Shown: one piece after another, positions 15,413-23,118 of the stretch | Layout of the letters: each line of letters begins with the position of its first letter | How positions within the stretch are numbered: the stretch's first letter is position 1 | Origin: Fredinandcohnia onubensis | GTDB taxonomy: Bacteria > Bacillota > Bacilli > Bacillales > Bacillaceae_L | DNA: 64,000 nt | NCBI RefSeq assembly: GCF_002734285.1 | Contig: NZ_NSEA01000019.1 | Location: forward strand, 166,212 to 230,211 | Direction of reading: 5' to 3' | Notes under the pieces: model-generated | Told to the model about the DNA's origin: nothing | Databases searched by the model: none | What the model saw: the letters and a program-made list of their open reading frames with translations, nothing else | Position numbers and translations under genes: made by a program

Positions 15413-17602
15413 ATGAATACAAATACCCCGATGTTAGAGGACCTTTATAATCATGTTCGTACTCTGACTGGTAACTTACTTTCATCTAACCTGGATGTTT
15501 TAAAAGATACGAAACAAGATGAGTTGAAAGATTCCTTTATTAAATTGCTGAATAAATTAGCATTATCCTTGTTAACAGCGGAGCGGCAAATATTAGCTGT
15601 AACGGGTTTGCAAGGTGCTGGAAAAACAACCATCATTAAGGGTTTATATGACATTGACGATCAATTCTTGCCTGAAAACATTAGCCGAGGGGAACAACTG
15701 CCCGTTTTAATTACTGAATGGGACAGCGATAATACTAAAGGTTTTGTCCATCGAGGTATTCAGGACGCTAATAATGAGATGAAAGTGGAAGAGGTTGAGT
15801 TATCACCCTCTGAATTTAAGGATACATCTATGAGTCCGAAGCGAAACGATATTTGGCTTGAGCTAAAGGTGCCTTTTCGATATTTAAGAGACGAGTCAAA
15901 ATCGATTGCACTGTTACCTGGTTTCGAAAAAGACCCAAGTGTACGTTCCCAGGAGTTATTACAACATATCCTACATTTATCAACCTCAAGCATTACTGTG
16001 TTTCGCAAGGATACATACGCCCGACAATCGAACACAGATATGATGAACCAGGTGCAGGAAATCTATAAATCAGTCAAACCCATTTTTGTTCTGTCACATG
16101 GTGATATCAATCCAGAGCAAAATGATGCAATGAAGAAGAACCTCATAAAGGATTTCGGATTACCAGAGACAGAGGAAGACCGTGTTGTCATTTCAGGGAA
16201 CACAAAGATTTACAAAGAGCCATGGAAAGAACAACTTATACTTGCCATTAATAAATACGCCTATTTAACAGATGCTGCCGAAAGAAAACGGTATGAACAA
16301 AAGATGCAGCTGTTCAAGGATGTACAAGCATTAATTGTTCAATTAGAAAAATTATTGATTAGTCAGGAAGCAAAGAGTTTACACAGAGGATCTGGTTCAT
16401 ACCAATTGCTAGCAAGATTTGAAAGAGAGTACGGAAAAGCATTAGACAAATTAGAGGAAACGATTGAAGATACATTAAACAGCCGAGTTGAAAAGGCACA
16501 AAAGGATTTTGATATTTTTGTACAGCAGCATGAATCATTTTGGAAGGGAATTTACTCAAAATTTATAGCAACTGAGTTAAAAGACCAACAAAAGTTGAGA
16601 GACGAGCTGAACCGCATTTGGAAAGAAGCAGCACCAACACAACCAGAAGAACAAATTCTTAATATCGTTACAAACTATATCAATGAAAAAGGTTCAACAT
16701 TACTGGAGGAAAATAGTAAAAGTGAAAAGTCACTTTCGCCTTCTCTTGCAATAGGTGAATTATCATTCGATGACGCAGTTGATGATTTCCTCGTAGAGGA
16801 CGAAGACGAAGAATTTGAGCTTACACCTCTAACAAATAACCAGGCTCAGACTACGAAAGTAGAACAAAAAGAGACATCAATCGACCGCATACAAAATTTT
16901 TTCTCAACTGAAGAGAAGAATCAGGTGCCTGTTTTAGTAAAAGAGGATCTAGAAACATTGACTGTAATGGGGACAATGCTGTGTCGTCAAGCCTATATTG
17001 GACAAAGTGTTATTAAAACAGCAATTGAAGCGAATCAGTTGAATGCAACAGTAACTCAAGAGAAGTTAGATGCAAGTATATCTGTAATGGAGGACATTTC
17101 AACCAAGGTGGAGGCACTTAAGTCATTTACACCAACGATTTTAAAAAGCATCCCGATTATTCTAGGGGTAGACGTAGCTTTAGACGGTGAACTAGATACG
17201 ATAACACGAACTACCACAGCGCTGGCAAGTATCGGATTAACCATTACGCCACTGCAACTAATAGGGGTGATTGGTGGAGGACTGGCTCTTGCTTATACAG
17301 CAAATGCTGTAAAAAAGGGTGTCCGGACAACCAATGAACGCCAGCTTCAGTTATCACAGGCTGGCAGTCAGGTTATCCATCAACTCCCCAAAATACAATC
17401 AGAGGCCTTTATCAATTCACTTCGGAAAATTTTTGAAACAATGGGCGATCGTATTCTTGAACAGCACGAGAAGTACCTTGGGGTATATGAACAGGATGGA
17501 GAGTTGGAAAAAATCCGGTACTCTATTACTAAAATTGGATTAATGAATCGAAAATTAAGAGAAGTGGAGTTCAAAAATGCAGAATTTATTGTGCAATCTT
17601 GA
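15413..17602 (+). CDS. Dynamin-like large GTPase, membrane-associated (first gene of operon)
   Basis: A 729-residue protein with a GTPase domain near the N-terminus: P-loop GLQGAGKT at 65-72, LPVLITEWD as a candidate switch I, ALLPGFE near 166 in the G3 position, and LSHGD near 228 in the G4 position. The insertion-rich layout and long helical stretches after residue 290 fit the dynamin/bacterial dynamin-like group rather than small GTPases. A hydrophobic segment near 600-630 (LQLIGVIGGGLALAY) would act as membrane paddle or anchor. An acidic stretch (DEDEEFEL) lies near 460. AGGAGG is 7 nt before the ATG. It overlaps the next gene by 26 bases, so both are surely co-translated. Function unknown; membrane remodelling or phage defence are candidates. 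Confidence 0.75.
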   Translation: MNTNTPMLEDLYNHVRTLTGNLLSSNLDVLKDTKQDELKDSFIKLLNKLALSLLTAERQILAVTGLQGAGKTTIIKGLYDIDDQFLPENISRGEQLPVLITEWDSDNTKGFVHRGIQDANNEMKVEEVELSPSEFKDTSMSPKRNDIWLELKVPFRYLRDESKSIALLPGFEKDPSVRSQELLQHILHLSTSSITVFRKDTYARQSNTDMMNQVQEIYKSVKPIFVLSHGDINPEQNDAMKKNLIKDFGLPETEEDRVVISGNTKIYKEPWKEQLILAINKYAYLTDAAERKRYEQKMQLFKDVQALIVQLEKLLISQEAKSLHRGSGSYQLLARFEREYGKALDKLEETIEDTLNSRVEKAQKDFDIFVQQHESFWKGIYSKFIATELKDQQKLRDELNRIWKEAAPTQPEEQILNIVTNYINEKGSTLLEENSKSEKSLSPSLAIGELSFDDAVDDFLVEDEDEEFELTPLTNNQAQTTKVEQKETSIDRIQNFFSTEEKNQVPVLVKEDLETLTVMGTMLCRQAYIGQSVIKTAIEANQLNATVTQEKLDASISVMEDISTKVEALKSFTPTILKSIPIILGVDVALDGELDTITRTTTALASIGLTITPLQLIGVIGGGLALAYTANAVKKGVRTTNERQLQLSQAGSQVIHQLPKIQSEAFINSLRKIFETMGDRILEQHEKYLGVYEQDGELEKIRYSITKIGLMNRKLREVEFKNAEFIVQS

Positions 17603-19439
17603 GAATCATAAATGGGATTGGACGGTAGAAGCGGTAAAGAAATTTAAAGAAGGTTTTATCCGATTTAACCCTTCAGAACATACGAAGGATCGTGTGCTAA
17701 TTGGTGTCTATGGCCCTACGCAGGTTGGAAAAACAACCTTCATTTTAAAATTATTAGGGATTAAGGAAGAGTATTTCTCTTCCTTATCTACTGCTTTACG
17801 CGGAAAGCGGAAAATGGGGAATTCTGCTACCATTACGTGCACCATGTATAATGAATCAGAGGATTCCCTGTACAAAATTATTTATCCAAATGGAAAAGAA
17901 ATATCGCTTGATACTTTAGCAGACCTTGAAGAAGAGATGCAACATGTACGCCAAGAAATTGAAAATGATGAAACCTTCTCATTAGAACCACTACAAATAC
18001 ATCTGTCACGAGAGCTGTTTTATGAAAAAGGGAATAGCGATCGAAAAAGGGATTTTTCCATAATTGACTTGCCCGGAGACGATAGCAAGGAAAAAAACGA
18101 GATTCACCATGTTAATCGGATTTTAAAGGAATATCTCCCGCGATGTAAGGTGTGTATTTTAATGGAGATTGCGAGTCAGATGACCAATTTAACTCAACTC
18201 AAACGTGAATTTGTTCGTGATTGGAATTACCTCCCTTATCATTTTCGGGTCGTATTAACTAGAAGTGTGACTAGTTCATCTGTACAAACTGGTATCGAAG
18301 TAGGTGAGATAGCTTCGGCAGATGGGTTTGTGTCCTATTATCAAGAAGAACTTTCAAGGTATTTAGAAACGGGTTCAAAAAACATCCGCATTTATCCACT
18401 TGAGTTTGGCGATTCTTGGTTTGATTTAAAAAGACAAGTACCAACAATTTTTAGCAAAGCAAATGTGTGGATCGAAGATATTTTTCAAGAATTAGAGGCT
18501 GATTTATCTTCGGTTTCATCTCCAGAAAATGAAATTATGCAGTTGAAAAATTTAGACGCGTATATTCTCAAGAAAAGTGAGCAGGAAAAATCACATTTAG
18601 AAAAAGAAATAGAGCAAATTAAATCTGAAATCAAAGAAACGAGAAATGTGATTGATAGTAAGGGGTCTAAAAGTACTCTTTTAGAAGATCGTATAAAAGA
18701 CATCAAAAAAGAGTTAAAGGGATTAACCAAGCTTGCAATCACGAAACCGGAAAAAATAACAATAAATAGATGGGATGATAGACATCGAAGTTTACGAACA
18801 ACGCGTGCTTTAGATAACGAATTTCTTTTTCATCTAGATAATTTAAAGGAAGAATTTGAAAAGCAGTATCAAAAAATCATGCGAACCTTTTTGATTATTG
18901 AAAGGACTCATCATTTAAAACTAGATCCAATCCAATTCGAATTTACTGAAAAAAGTATATCTTTCACAAATCAATATGTATTAGAGACTTATTATAAGCG
19001 AACAAATTTTAACTATGATTGCTATCGAGTGGAGTCATTATTACATGAAATCATTCTTGAGAATTATCAAAAAATGCTTCAAGCTTTTGTAGCAGCTGGA
19101 CAGAAAGTAGCAGTCGACTTAAATCGGTATCTTACTATTTTAGAATATAAATTAGGAGAACTAGCTGATGAGATAAGAGATAGTCAGACAAGTCTTGAGG
19201 GCTTACGCATAAAACTGAGTGATAAGAAGAACGACAAGCATCTAGCAGAAGCTGAGTGGAACAGAGATCTGGAACGATCTAAGCAGCTTACCAGCTATAT
19301 CCAAGCGTCTTTTCTAGAACAATTTGCGAAATATCAAGAAGCATTCCAGATAGCATCAGTAGAAGAAAAGTGGTTATATCACCAGTATTTCAATATATTA
19401 ATTAAGCAAGCAGAAAGGGTTTTAGAGGATGATTTCTAA
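17577..19439 (+). CDS. Dynamin-like GTPase with coiled coil (second gene of operon)
   Basis: A 620-residue GTPase. G1 is GPTQVGKT at 46-53, G2-like GNSATITCTMY near 81, and G3 is IIDLPGDD (DLPG at 164-167). The G4 position reads VLTRSV instead of NKxD, so base specificity may be relaxed. A clear coiled coil runs from about 330 to 385 (rich in K, E, I, L), and a second helical region with coiled-coil character lies near 530-590. No transmembrane helix is seen, so it probably reaches the membrane through its partners. Start chosen at the ATG with TGGAG 7 nt upstream. Overlaps both neighbours (26 and 11 bases). Paired dynamin-like proteins acting as heteromers are known in bacteria (e.g. LeoABC). 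Confidence 0.75.
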   Translation: MQNLLCNLENHKWDWTVEAVKKFKEGFIRFNPSEHTKDRVLIGVYGPTQVGKTTFILKLLGIKEEYFSSLSTALRGKRKMGNSATITCTMYNESEDSLYKIIYPNGKEISLDTLADLEEEMQHVRQEIENDETFSLEPLQIHLSRELFYEKGNSDRKRDFSIIDLPGDDSKEKNEIHHVNRILKEYLPRCKVCILMEIASQMTNLTQLKREFVRDWNYLPYHFRVVLTRSVTSSSVQTGIEVGEIASADGFVSYYQEELSRYLETGSKNIRIYPLEFGDSWFDLKRQVPTIFSKANVWIEDIFQELEADLSSVSSPENEIMQLKNLDAYILKKSEQEKSHLEKEIEQIKSEIKETRNVIDSKGSKSTLLEDRIKDIKKELKGLTKLAITKPEKITINRWDDRHRSLRTTRALDNEFLFHLDNLKEEFEKQYQKIMRTFLIIERTHHLKLDPIQFEFTEKSISFTNQYVLETYYKRTNFNYDCYRVESLLHEIILENYQKMLQAFVAAGQKVAVDLNRYLTILEYKLGELADEIRDSQTSLEGLRIKLSDKKNDKHLAEAEWNRDLERSKQLTSYIQASFLEQFAKYQEAFQIASVEEKWLYHQYFNILIKQAERVLEDDF

Positions 19440-20319
19440 TGCATCGGAAAAAATCGGTGAAACGTATCAACAAGCGGTAGAATCTTTAAAGAAGTTAAAC
19501 AATGAATTATTTTATGATGAGTTAAAAACCAACATGGAACGTCACGAAGGTAAGATGCAAAGAGAATATGAAAATGTGAAAAACTTGTTGGAAAGTTTGA
19601 GAAATACGATTGACCATGTTCCCTTTCAGCTTGGAACAATGGTGGAAGAAAATAATAATAAACTAGTGGGTTTGCAGGAAGATAATTTAGATGTCCTTAA
19701 CAAAGATGTAATCAAGCTATTCGATGAGAAAAAGGCCCAGTTTGATGAAATATTAACAGGAATGGGCGCATTTCAACAGAACTTGCAAACCATTTTTAAA
19801 CACTATAAAAGTATTTACACAAAGCAGAATGAACGCTTTGATTCATTTATTTCTAACCAAGAAGGTCATTACAATCAATTCCTGCAAGATAATAAAGATT
19901 CGCACGAAGTATTCAAAACGGATGTAGTAAAAACAAACGAAGAACATTATAAGGAAACAATCGATCTTTTTAATAAGAGTTTTAATGAAGTTTTTAAACA
20001 GATGGCGGTTCATTTACGTGTACTTGAACAACAAACGACACTTATAAAAGAACTTAAAGAACAACTAAGCCTGATGTCGAACCAACATACAAACGACTTG
20101 CAAAACACATTTAATGAAAGTAAAAGTCATTTGAACGAACATATAAACTCACTTACAGCACAACTAACCAAATACCAAGAAACCCAACAAAGCGACCGAT
20201 TAAAATTTGAAACCATCCTAAACGAACAAAATAAAAACATCGGCATGCTTAAAAAAGTTACAATCGGAATGTCCGTCGGAACCATCATAACCCTTGGCGC
20301 CCTCGCCGTATTCCTTTAA
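19429..20319 (+). CDS. Tail-anchored coiled-coil protein (third gene of operon)
   Basis: A 296-residue protein, helical and coiled-coil over almost its whole length, rich in Q, N, K and E, with few hydrophobic blocks. It ends with a single C-terminal helix (VTIGMSVGTIITLGALAVFL) and no residues after it, typical of a tail-anchored membrane protein. It overlaps the upstream GTPase gene by 11 bases, AAAGGG serving as ribosome site. Not recognised as a known family. Its likely job is to tether the two GTPases to the membrane or act as their adaptor. A palindromic repeat lies right after the stop. Confidence 0.65.
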   Translation: MISNASEKIGETYQQAVESLKKLNNELFYDELKTNMERHEGKMQREYENVKNLLESLRNTIDHVPFQLGTMVEENNNKLVGLQEDNLDVLNKDVIKLFDEKKAQFDEILTGMGAFQQNLQTIFKHYKSIYTKQNERFDSFISNQEGHYNQFLQDNKDSHEVFKTDVVKTNEEHYKETIDLFNKSFNEVFKQMAVHLRVLEQQTTLIKELKEQLSLMSNQHTNDLQNTFNESKSHLNEHINSLTAQLTKYQETQQSDRLKFETILNEQNKNIGMLKKVTIGMSVGTIITLGALAVFL

Positions 20320-20338
20320 TGAATGAGACAAGGTGGGG

Positions 20339-20360
20339 TGGGTCAAGGGGACAGGTCCCT
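20339..20360. repeat. Dispersed palindromic repeat, copy 9 (truncated)
   Basis: Reads TGGGTCAAGGGGACAGGTCC, the same half as copy 6, starting 20 bp after the stop of the coiled-coil gene. The second half is missing and IS3-related sequence begins at once. This is the last copy in the window. Confidence 0.75.
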
Positions 20361-20362
20361 GA

Positions 20363-20810
20363 TATGAATCCACCTAATGCTCTCACTTATTTACCAGAGT
20401 TTAAGGTAAAAGCTGTTCTTTCATACATTGGGGGCACTTCTCCTTAGGAGATTTTTTAGGGAGAATGGTATATCCCTTGATCTACTAGATATAGATATAC
20501 TTAGAAAGAGATTGTTTCAATGGAAGGAAATATATGATGAACAAGGTGAACTGGGGTTACTTTTTAATAAACGAGGTTCAGGAAGAAAAAAGTATAATAA
20601 TCCTAAAGAGTTGTCTGTTGAAGAGAAATTAAAGAGAGTGGAAGCTCGTATTAAGCTTTTGGAAGCTCAAAATGACTGCTTAAAAAAGCTGGAGGAACTC
20701 GAAAGGCAGGCGATGAAGAAAAAACATTACTAACTCCTTCTCAAAAATTTGGACTGATTAAATCCACTTTAGAAAAATATGAATTAAAAAGACTGGTAAG
20801 CTATATTCAA
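20363..20810 (+). pseudogene. IS3-family transposase remnant (orfA with in-frame stops, start of orfB)
   Basis: The frame from ATG 20364 gives YLPEFKVKAVLSYIGGTSP, two stop codons, then GENGISLDLLDIDILRKRLFQWKEIYDEQGELGLL and RGSGRKK, which is the helix-turn-helix and linker of an IS150-like OrfA ending in a leucine-rich helix (RVEARIKLLEAQND). After it, another frame gives LLTPSQKFGLIKSTLEKYELKRLVSYI, the first residues of OrfB. The rest of orfB, including the DDE domain, is absent. So this is a dead fragment marking an old insertion next to the dynamin-like operon. Confidence 0.7.
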
Positions 20811-20814
20811 GTTA

Positions 20815-20851
20815 AATCACCCTATCAGGTTCATGGACTGATAGGGTGATT
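20815..20851. repeat. Perfect 14-bp inverted repeat
   Basis: AATCACCCTATCAG pairs perfectly with CTGATAGGGTGATT around a 9-nt loop. No T run follows. It marks the point where IS3 similarity stops, so it could be a terminator remnant or a junction element. Confidence 0.6.
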
Positions 20852-21519
20852 AATAAACATGATTTGATATATAGGTCTTAGGGAATGAGGCCACCTCGAC
20901 GTTTTCCTCTGTAACCATCATAAATGTCTTAGGAAGTTTATTTCTAGTTTTTATTATAATGATATTTGGCTTTATAATTTATGTACAAAGCAGGGATTAC
21001 ACTTTCAAACAATAGTTTGTTTAGTGGATTAGTTCAAATACGTAGGCGGATTCAAGTCAAGACTTATTATTGTTTACTTTTATAGTTATATATGTATGTC
21101 TTTATAGAATTCTTTGGTGGTTAATAATAAATAATAAATATTTAAAGAGGAGAGAGTTTTCATTTATAAAAATAATTACTTTGGTAAAAGTTATTGACAT
21201 AAAAAATTAAAACATAAATAAGCGAGATTTTTTTAAAAAAACTCTAAATTATTTTCAAAGTAAGTAGATATAAACCTATATGAAATTAAGTAAAATCAAT
21301 TATGAATGAGAAAAATTTCTTTAACCTTTATTGTTTCTACTGCTTAAATTATAATTTTTGAGAACACTTCCTTAATTTCGAATTAAAATTGAAGCCAAAA
21401 TAATAATAAAAAGATAAAATAAATTGGCTATTACTTTACACATAATAAAAAAATAATTCCTATTAAATATACATAATTTAATTTAATATTAGTGTTGGTC
21501 AAATAGGAGGTATTGAGAA
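20852..21519. other. AT-rich gene-poor stretch
   Basis: No gene with a ribosome site found. Around 20920-21020 one plus-strand frame encodes a hydrophobic stretch (LGSLFLVFIIMIFGFIIYV) but has no start, so it may be a membrane-protein relic. The rest is very AT-rich and probably holds the promoter of the small gene that follows. Confidence 0.4.
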
Positions 21520-21684
21520 ATGAGTATTTTTAGTAAACAACCTAAATCCGTTAAGAAAACATTAAGATATATACAACAAGATGTACAAAGTGTTGAAAAA
21601 TTGGAAGAAATACAAAAAGTGATGAATGTTTTTATTAAAAAAAGAAGGGAACAATTACTGAAACATAGTGATTTACAAAAATAA
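21520..21684 (+). CDS. Small protein, 54 residues, unknown function
   Basis: Not recognised. It starts MSIFSKQPKSVKKTLRYIQQ, continues with an amphipathic helix rich in E, K and Q (VEKLEEIQKVMNVFIKKRRE) and carries no hydrophobic segment; net charge is basic. A strong AGGAGG lies 9 nt before the ATG, which together with the AT-rich surroundings makes a real gene likely. A second tiny gene follows after about 60 bp. Confidence 0.5.
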   Translation: MSIFSKQPKSVKKTLRYIQQDVQSVEKLEEIQKVMNVFIKKRREQLLKHSDLQK

Positions 21685-21742
21685 ATTTGTTTAAGGCTTT
21701 TTGGTGTTTATTGTAAATTCGTTCTGATGGAGGTAATTATGA

Positions 21743-21850
21743 ATGATTGTGAAGGACAAAATTTTCAAGATTTTTAGTATTGTTAAGCTAGGATTCCTAT
21801 TTATCATTGAAATAATTTTGTACAAGATAAAAAGTAAAGGAAGATCTTAA
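21743..21850 (+). CDS. Tiny membrane peptide, 35 residues
   Basis: Starts MIVKDKIFKIF, then one hydrophobic helix (VKLGFLFIIEIILY), then a basic tail KIKSKGRS. GGAGGT lies 8 nt before the ATG at 21743; an ATG four bases earlier gives only a 12-residue frame. Layout resembles small toxic or signalling membrane peptides, but there is no sequence evidence for such a function. Probably transcribed with the 54-residue gene. Confidence 0.4.
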   Translation: MIVKDKIFKIFSIVKLGFLFIIEIILYKIKSKGRS

Positions 21851-21928
21851 GAAAATCAACTTCACATTAATTACTATAAATTATCATCTAAATTTTAGGT
21901 GTAGACACAGAGTTAAGATTCATTTAAG

Positions 21929-21964
21929 TAAGGTCCAATAACTAAAATAACTTAATGGACCTTA
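21929..21964. repeat. 9-bp inverted repeat
   Basis: TAAGGTCCA pairs with TGGACCTTA around an 18-nt AT-rich loop. It lies downstream of the riboswitch-controlled minus-strand gene and might end its transcript, but no T run is present. Confidence 0.4.
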
Positions 21965-21989
21965 TGTTTGGAAAGAAAGGTAATTTATC

Positions 21990-22121
21990 TCATAAGCTAT
22001 TCGCGAATATTGTCGTTGCTGCACTTACTATGATGGCTGCTATTGGAAGTAGGATATAAAGAAGTGTTTTATTTCTCTTTCTTTTTCTTTCCATTTCTTC
22101 TGGAGTTACCCATGAACTCAT
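21990..22121 (-). CDS. 43-residue membrane protein under c-di-GMP riboswitch control
   Basis: Not recognised. The frame reads MSSWVTPEEMERKRKRNKTL, then a hydrophobic helix (LYILLPIAAIIVSAATTIFA) and ends NSL. The charged N-terminus followed by one helix suggests a small bitopic inner-membrane protein. GAGGAGG stands 8 nt before the ATG, only a few bases from the end of the riboswitch aptamer, so ligand binding can control translation directly. The opposite strand has a 31-residue frame here without a good ribosome site. Being the only gene behind this riboswitch, it is the probable output of the signal. Confidence 0.7.
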   Translation of the reverse strand: MSSWVTPEEMERKRKRNKTLLYILLPIAAIIVSAATTIFANSL

Positions 22122-22140
22122 TCGTTTTTCCTCCTCGTTT

Positions 22141-22222
22141 CGGTAGCTGGCTGACTTAGTCGATAGGACTTTAGTCCCTGTAGCTTTGCGTCCTCACGTT
22201 TCCGTGACTTTGCTATGATCCA
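22141..22222 (-). ncRNA. Cyclic di-GMP-I (GEMM-I) riboswitch
   Basis: On the minus strand, TCACGGAAACGTGA forms the first hairpin with a GAAA tetraloop. It is followed by the conserved GGACGCAAAGCTA, which holds the ligand-binding bases and tetraloop receptor side. The second stem-loop contains CAGGGACTAAAGTCC, and the 3' side is AGCCAGCTACCG. This order and these conserved blocks are those of the GEMM-I aptamer. The Shine-Dalgarno of the 43-residue gene follows after only about 4 bases, with no terminator between, so translational control is likely. Confidence 0.85.
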
Positions 22223-22244
22223 ACGATTTTTCAAATCCTGTTTT

Positions 22245-22273
22245 ATTATCGTCGTATTTTGTCGAATTGTAAA
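22245..22273 (-). promoter_or_regulatory. Sigma-A promoter of the riboswitch transcript
   Basis: On the minus strand TTTACA (22273-22268), 17 bp, GATAAT (22250-22245). Transcription would start near 22238, about 16 bases before the aptamer. Confidence 0.7.
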
Positions 22274-22531
22274 TAGTTCTAATTAACTATGCATCTAGCA
22301 TATTATGGTATTTGAAGAAAAGTTAGCTGTCGATTCGAACTAATAATCCCCTGAAAATGTTTTCCTATTATCTCCCATATTTTTATAGTACAATAGTCTC
22401 GGTATTCTGCTTCGTAAATGACTATTGCCTTGAGTCAAGCAATAGACGAAGTATAAAATCATACACTTAAGAAAAGGCGGAATGATAAATCTAACCATCT
22501 AATAATATTTTGATGTAGTAGGGAGTTTCAA
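22274..22531. other. Intergenic stretch with an extended inverted repeat
   Basis: At 22410-22451 CTTCGT and ACGAAG bracket a near-perfect palindrome CTATTGCCTTGA / TCAAGCAATAG. No T run follows. It lies 80 bp before the VanZ-like gene and may be an operator or leader hairpin. Otherwise no feature seen. Confidence 0.45.
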
Positions 22532-23002
22532 ATGTATAAAAATATTTCGTGGATAGCGGTAGTTCTATGGATGGGTTTGATTTTTATTCTTTCACACCAA
22601 CCAGCGGTAGAATCCAATCAACTAAGCACAAAAGTAACTGAAGTAATTGCCTTAAATATAGAAGGTACTATTCAAACCAAAGACATTGATATTACTTATC
22701 TCAATATATTTGTCAGAAACAATGCTCACTTTTTTGTTTATTTTGTATTGGGTATCTTAATAGTACACGCAATTAGAAGACATAGCTTGAAAGAAATAAA
22801 GGCGGTATTATACGCATTTTTACTGTGTGTTCTTTATGCAATATCAGATGAATTCCACCAAATATTTATTGAGGGTAGAGGAGCAGAATTGACAGATGTG
22901 GTAATTGATAGCTCAGGAGCGTTTGTTGGAATTGGAGTATATTTGATTGGAAGTAAGATACTAAGAATAACAGGATTGTATCATATAGTACAAAAGCTGT
23001 AG
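22532..23002 (+). CDS. VanZ family membrane protein
   Basis: A 156-residue protein with four predicted helices and all VanZ hallmarks: a short first helix followed by FILSHQPA, RNNAHFFVYFVLGIL, and the core SDEFHQIFIEGRGAELTDVVIDSSGA. VanZ-family proteins are widespread in Firmicutes; apart from low-level teicoplanin resistance in enterococci their role is unsettled. GTAGGGAG precedes the ATG. About 115 bp downstream comes the LPXTG-type protein and its sortase, but there is room for a separate promoter. Of the three VanZ-like genes here this is the most typical. Confidence 0.9.
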   Translation: MYKNISWIAVVLWMGLIFILSHQPAVESNQLSTKVTEVIALNIEGTIQTKDIDITYLNIFVRNNAHFFVYFVLGILIVHAIRRHSLKEIKAVLYAFLLCVLYAISDEFHQIFIEGRGAELTDVVIDSSGAFVGIGVYLIGSKILRITGLYHIVQKL

Positions 23003-23118
23003 TTATTTTCCTATTACTATCAAATTCCGACAAATATTAGAAATAATAAATTGCTAGATTTACCTAAAACATGGTATAAATAATAGTAACAAAAAGATTT
23101 CCGAAAGGGGTAACATTC

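Noticed and set aside
21964..22059. 31-residue plus-strand frame overlapping the riboswitch-controlled gene
   Set aside because: Weak ribosome site inside an inverted repeat; the minus-strand frame has a strong site, a promoter and a riboswitch.
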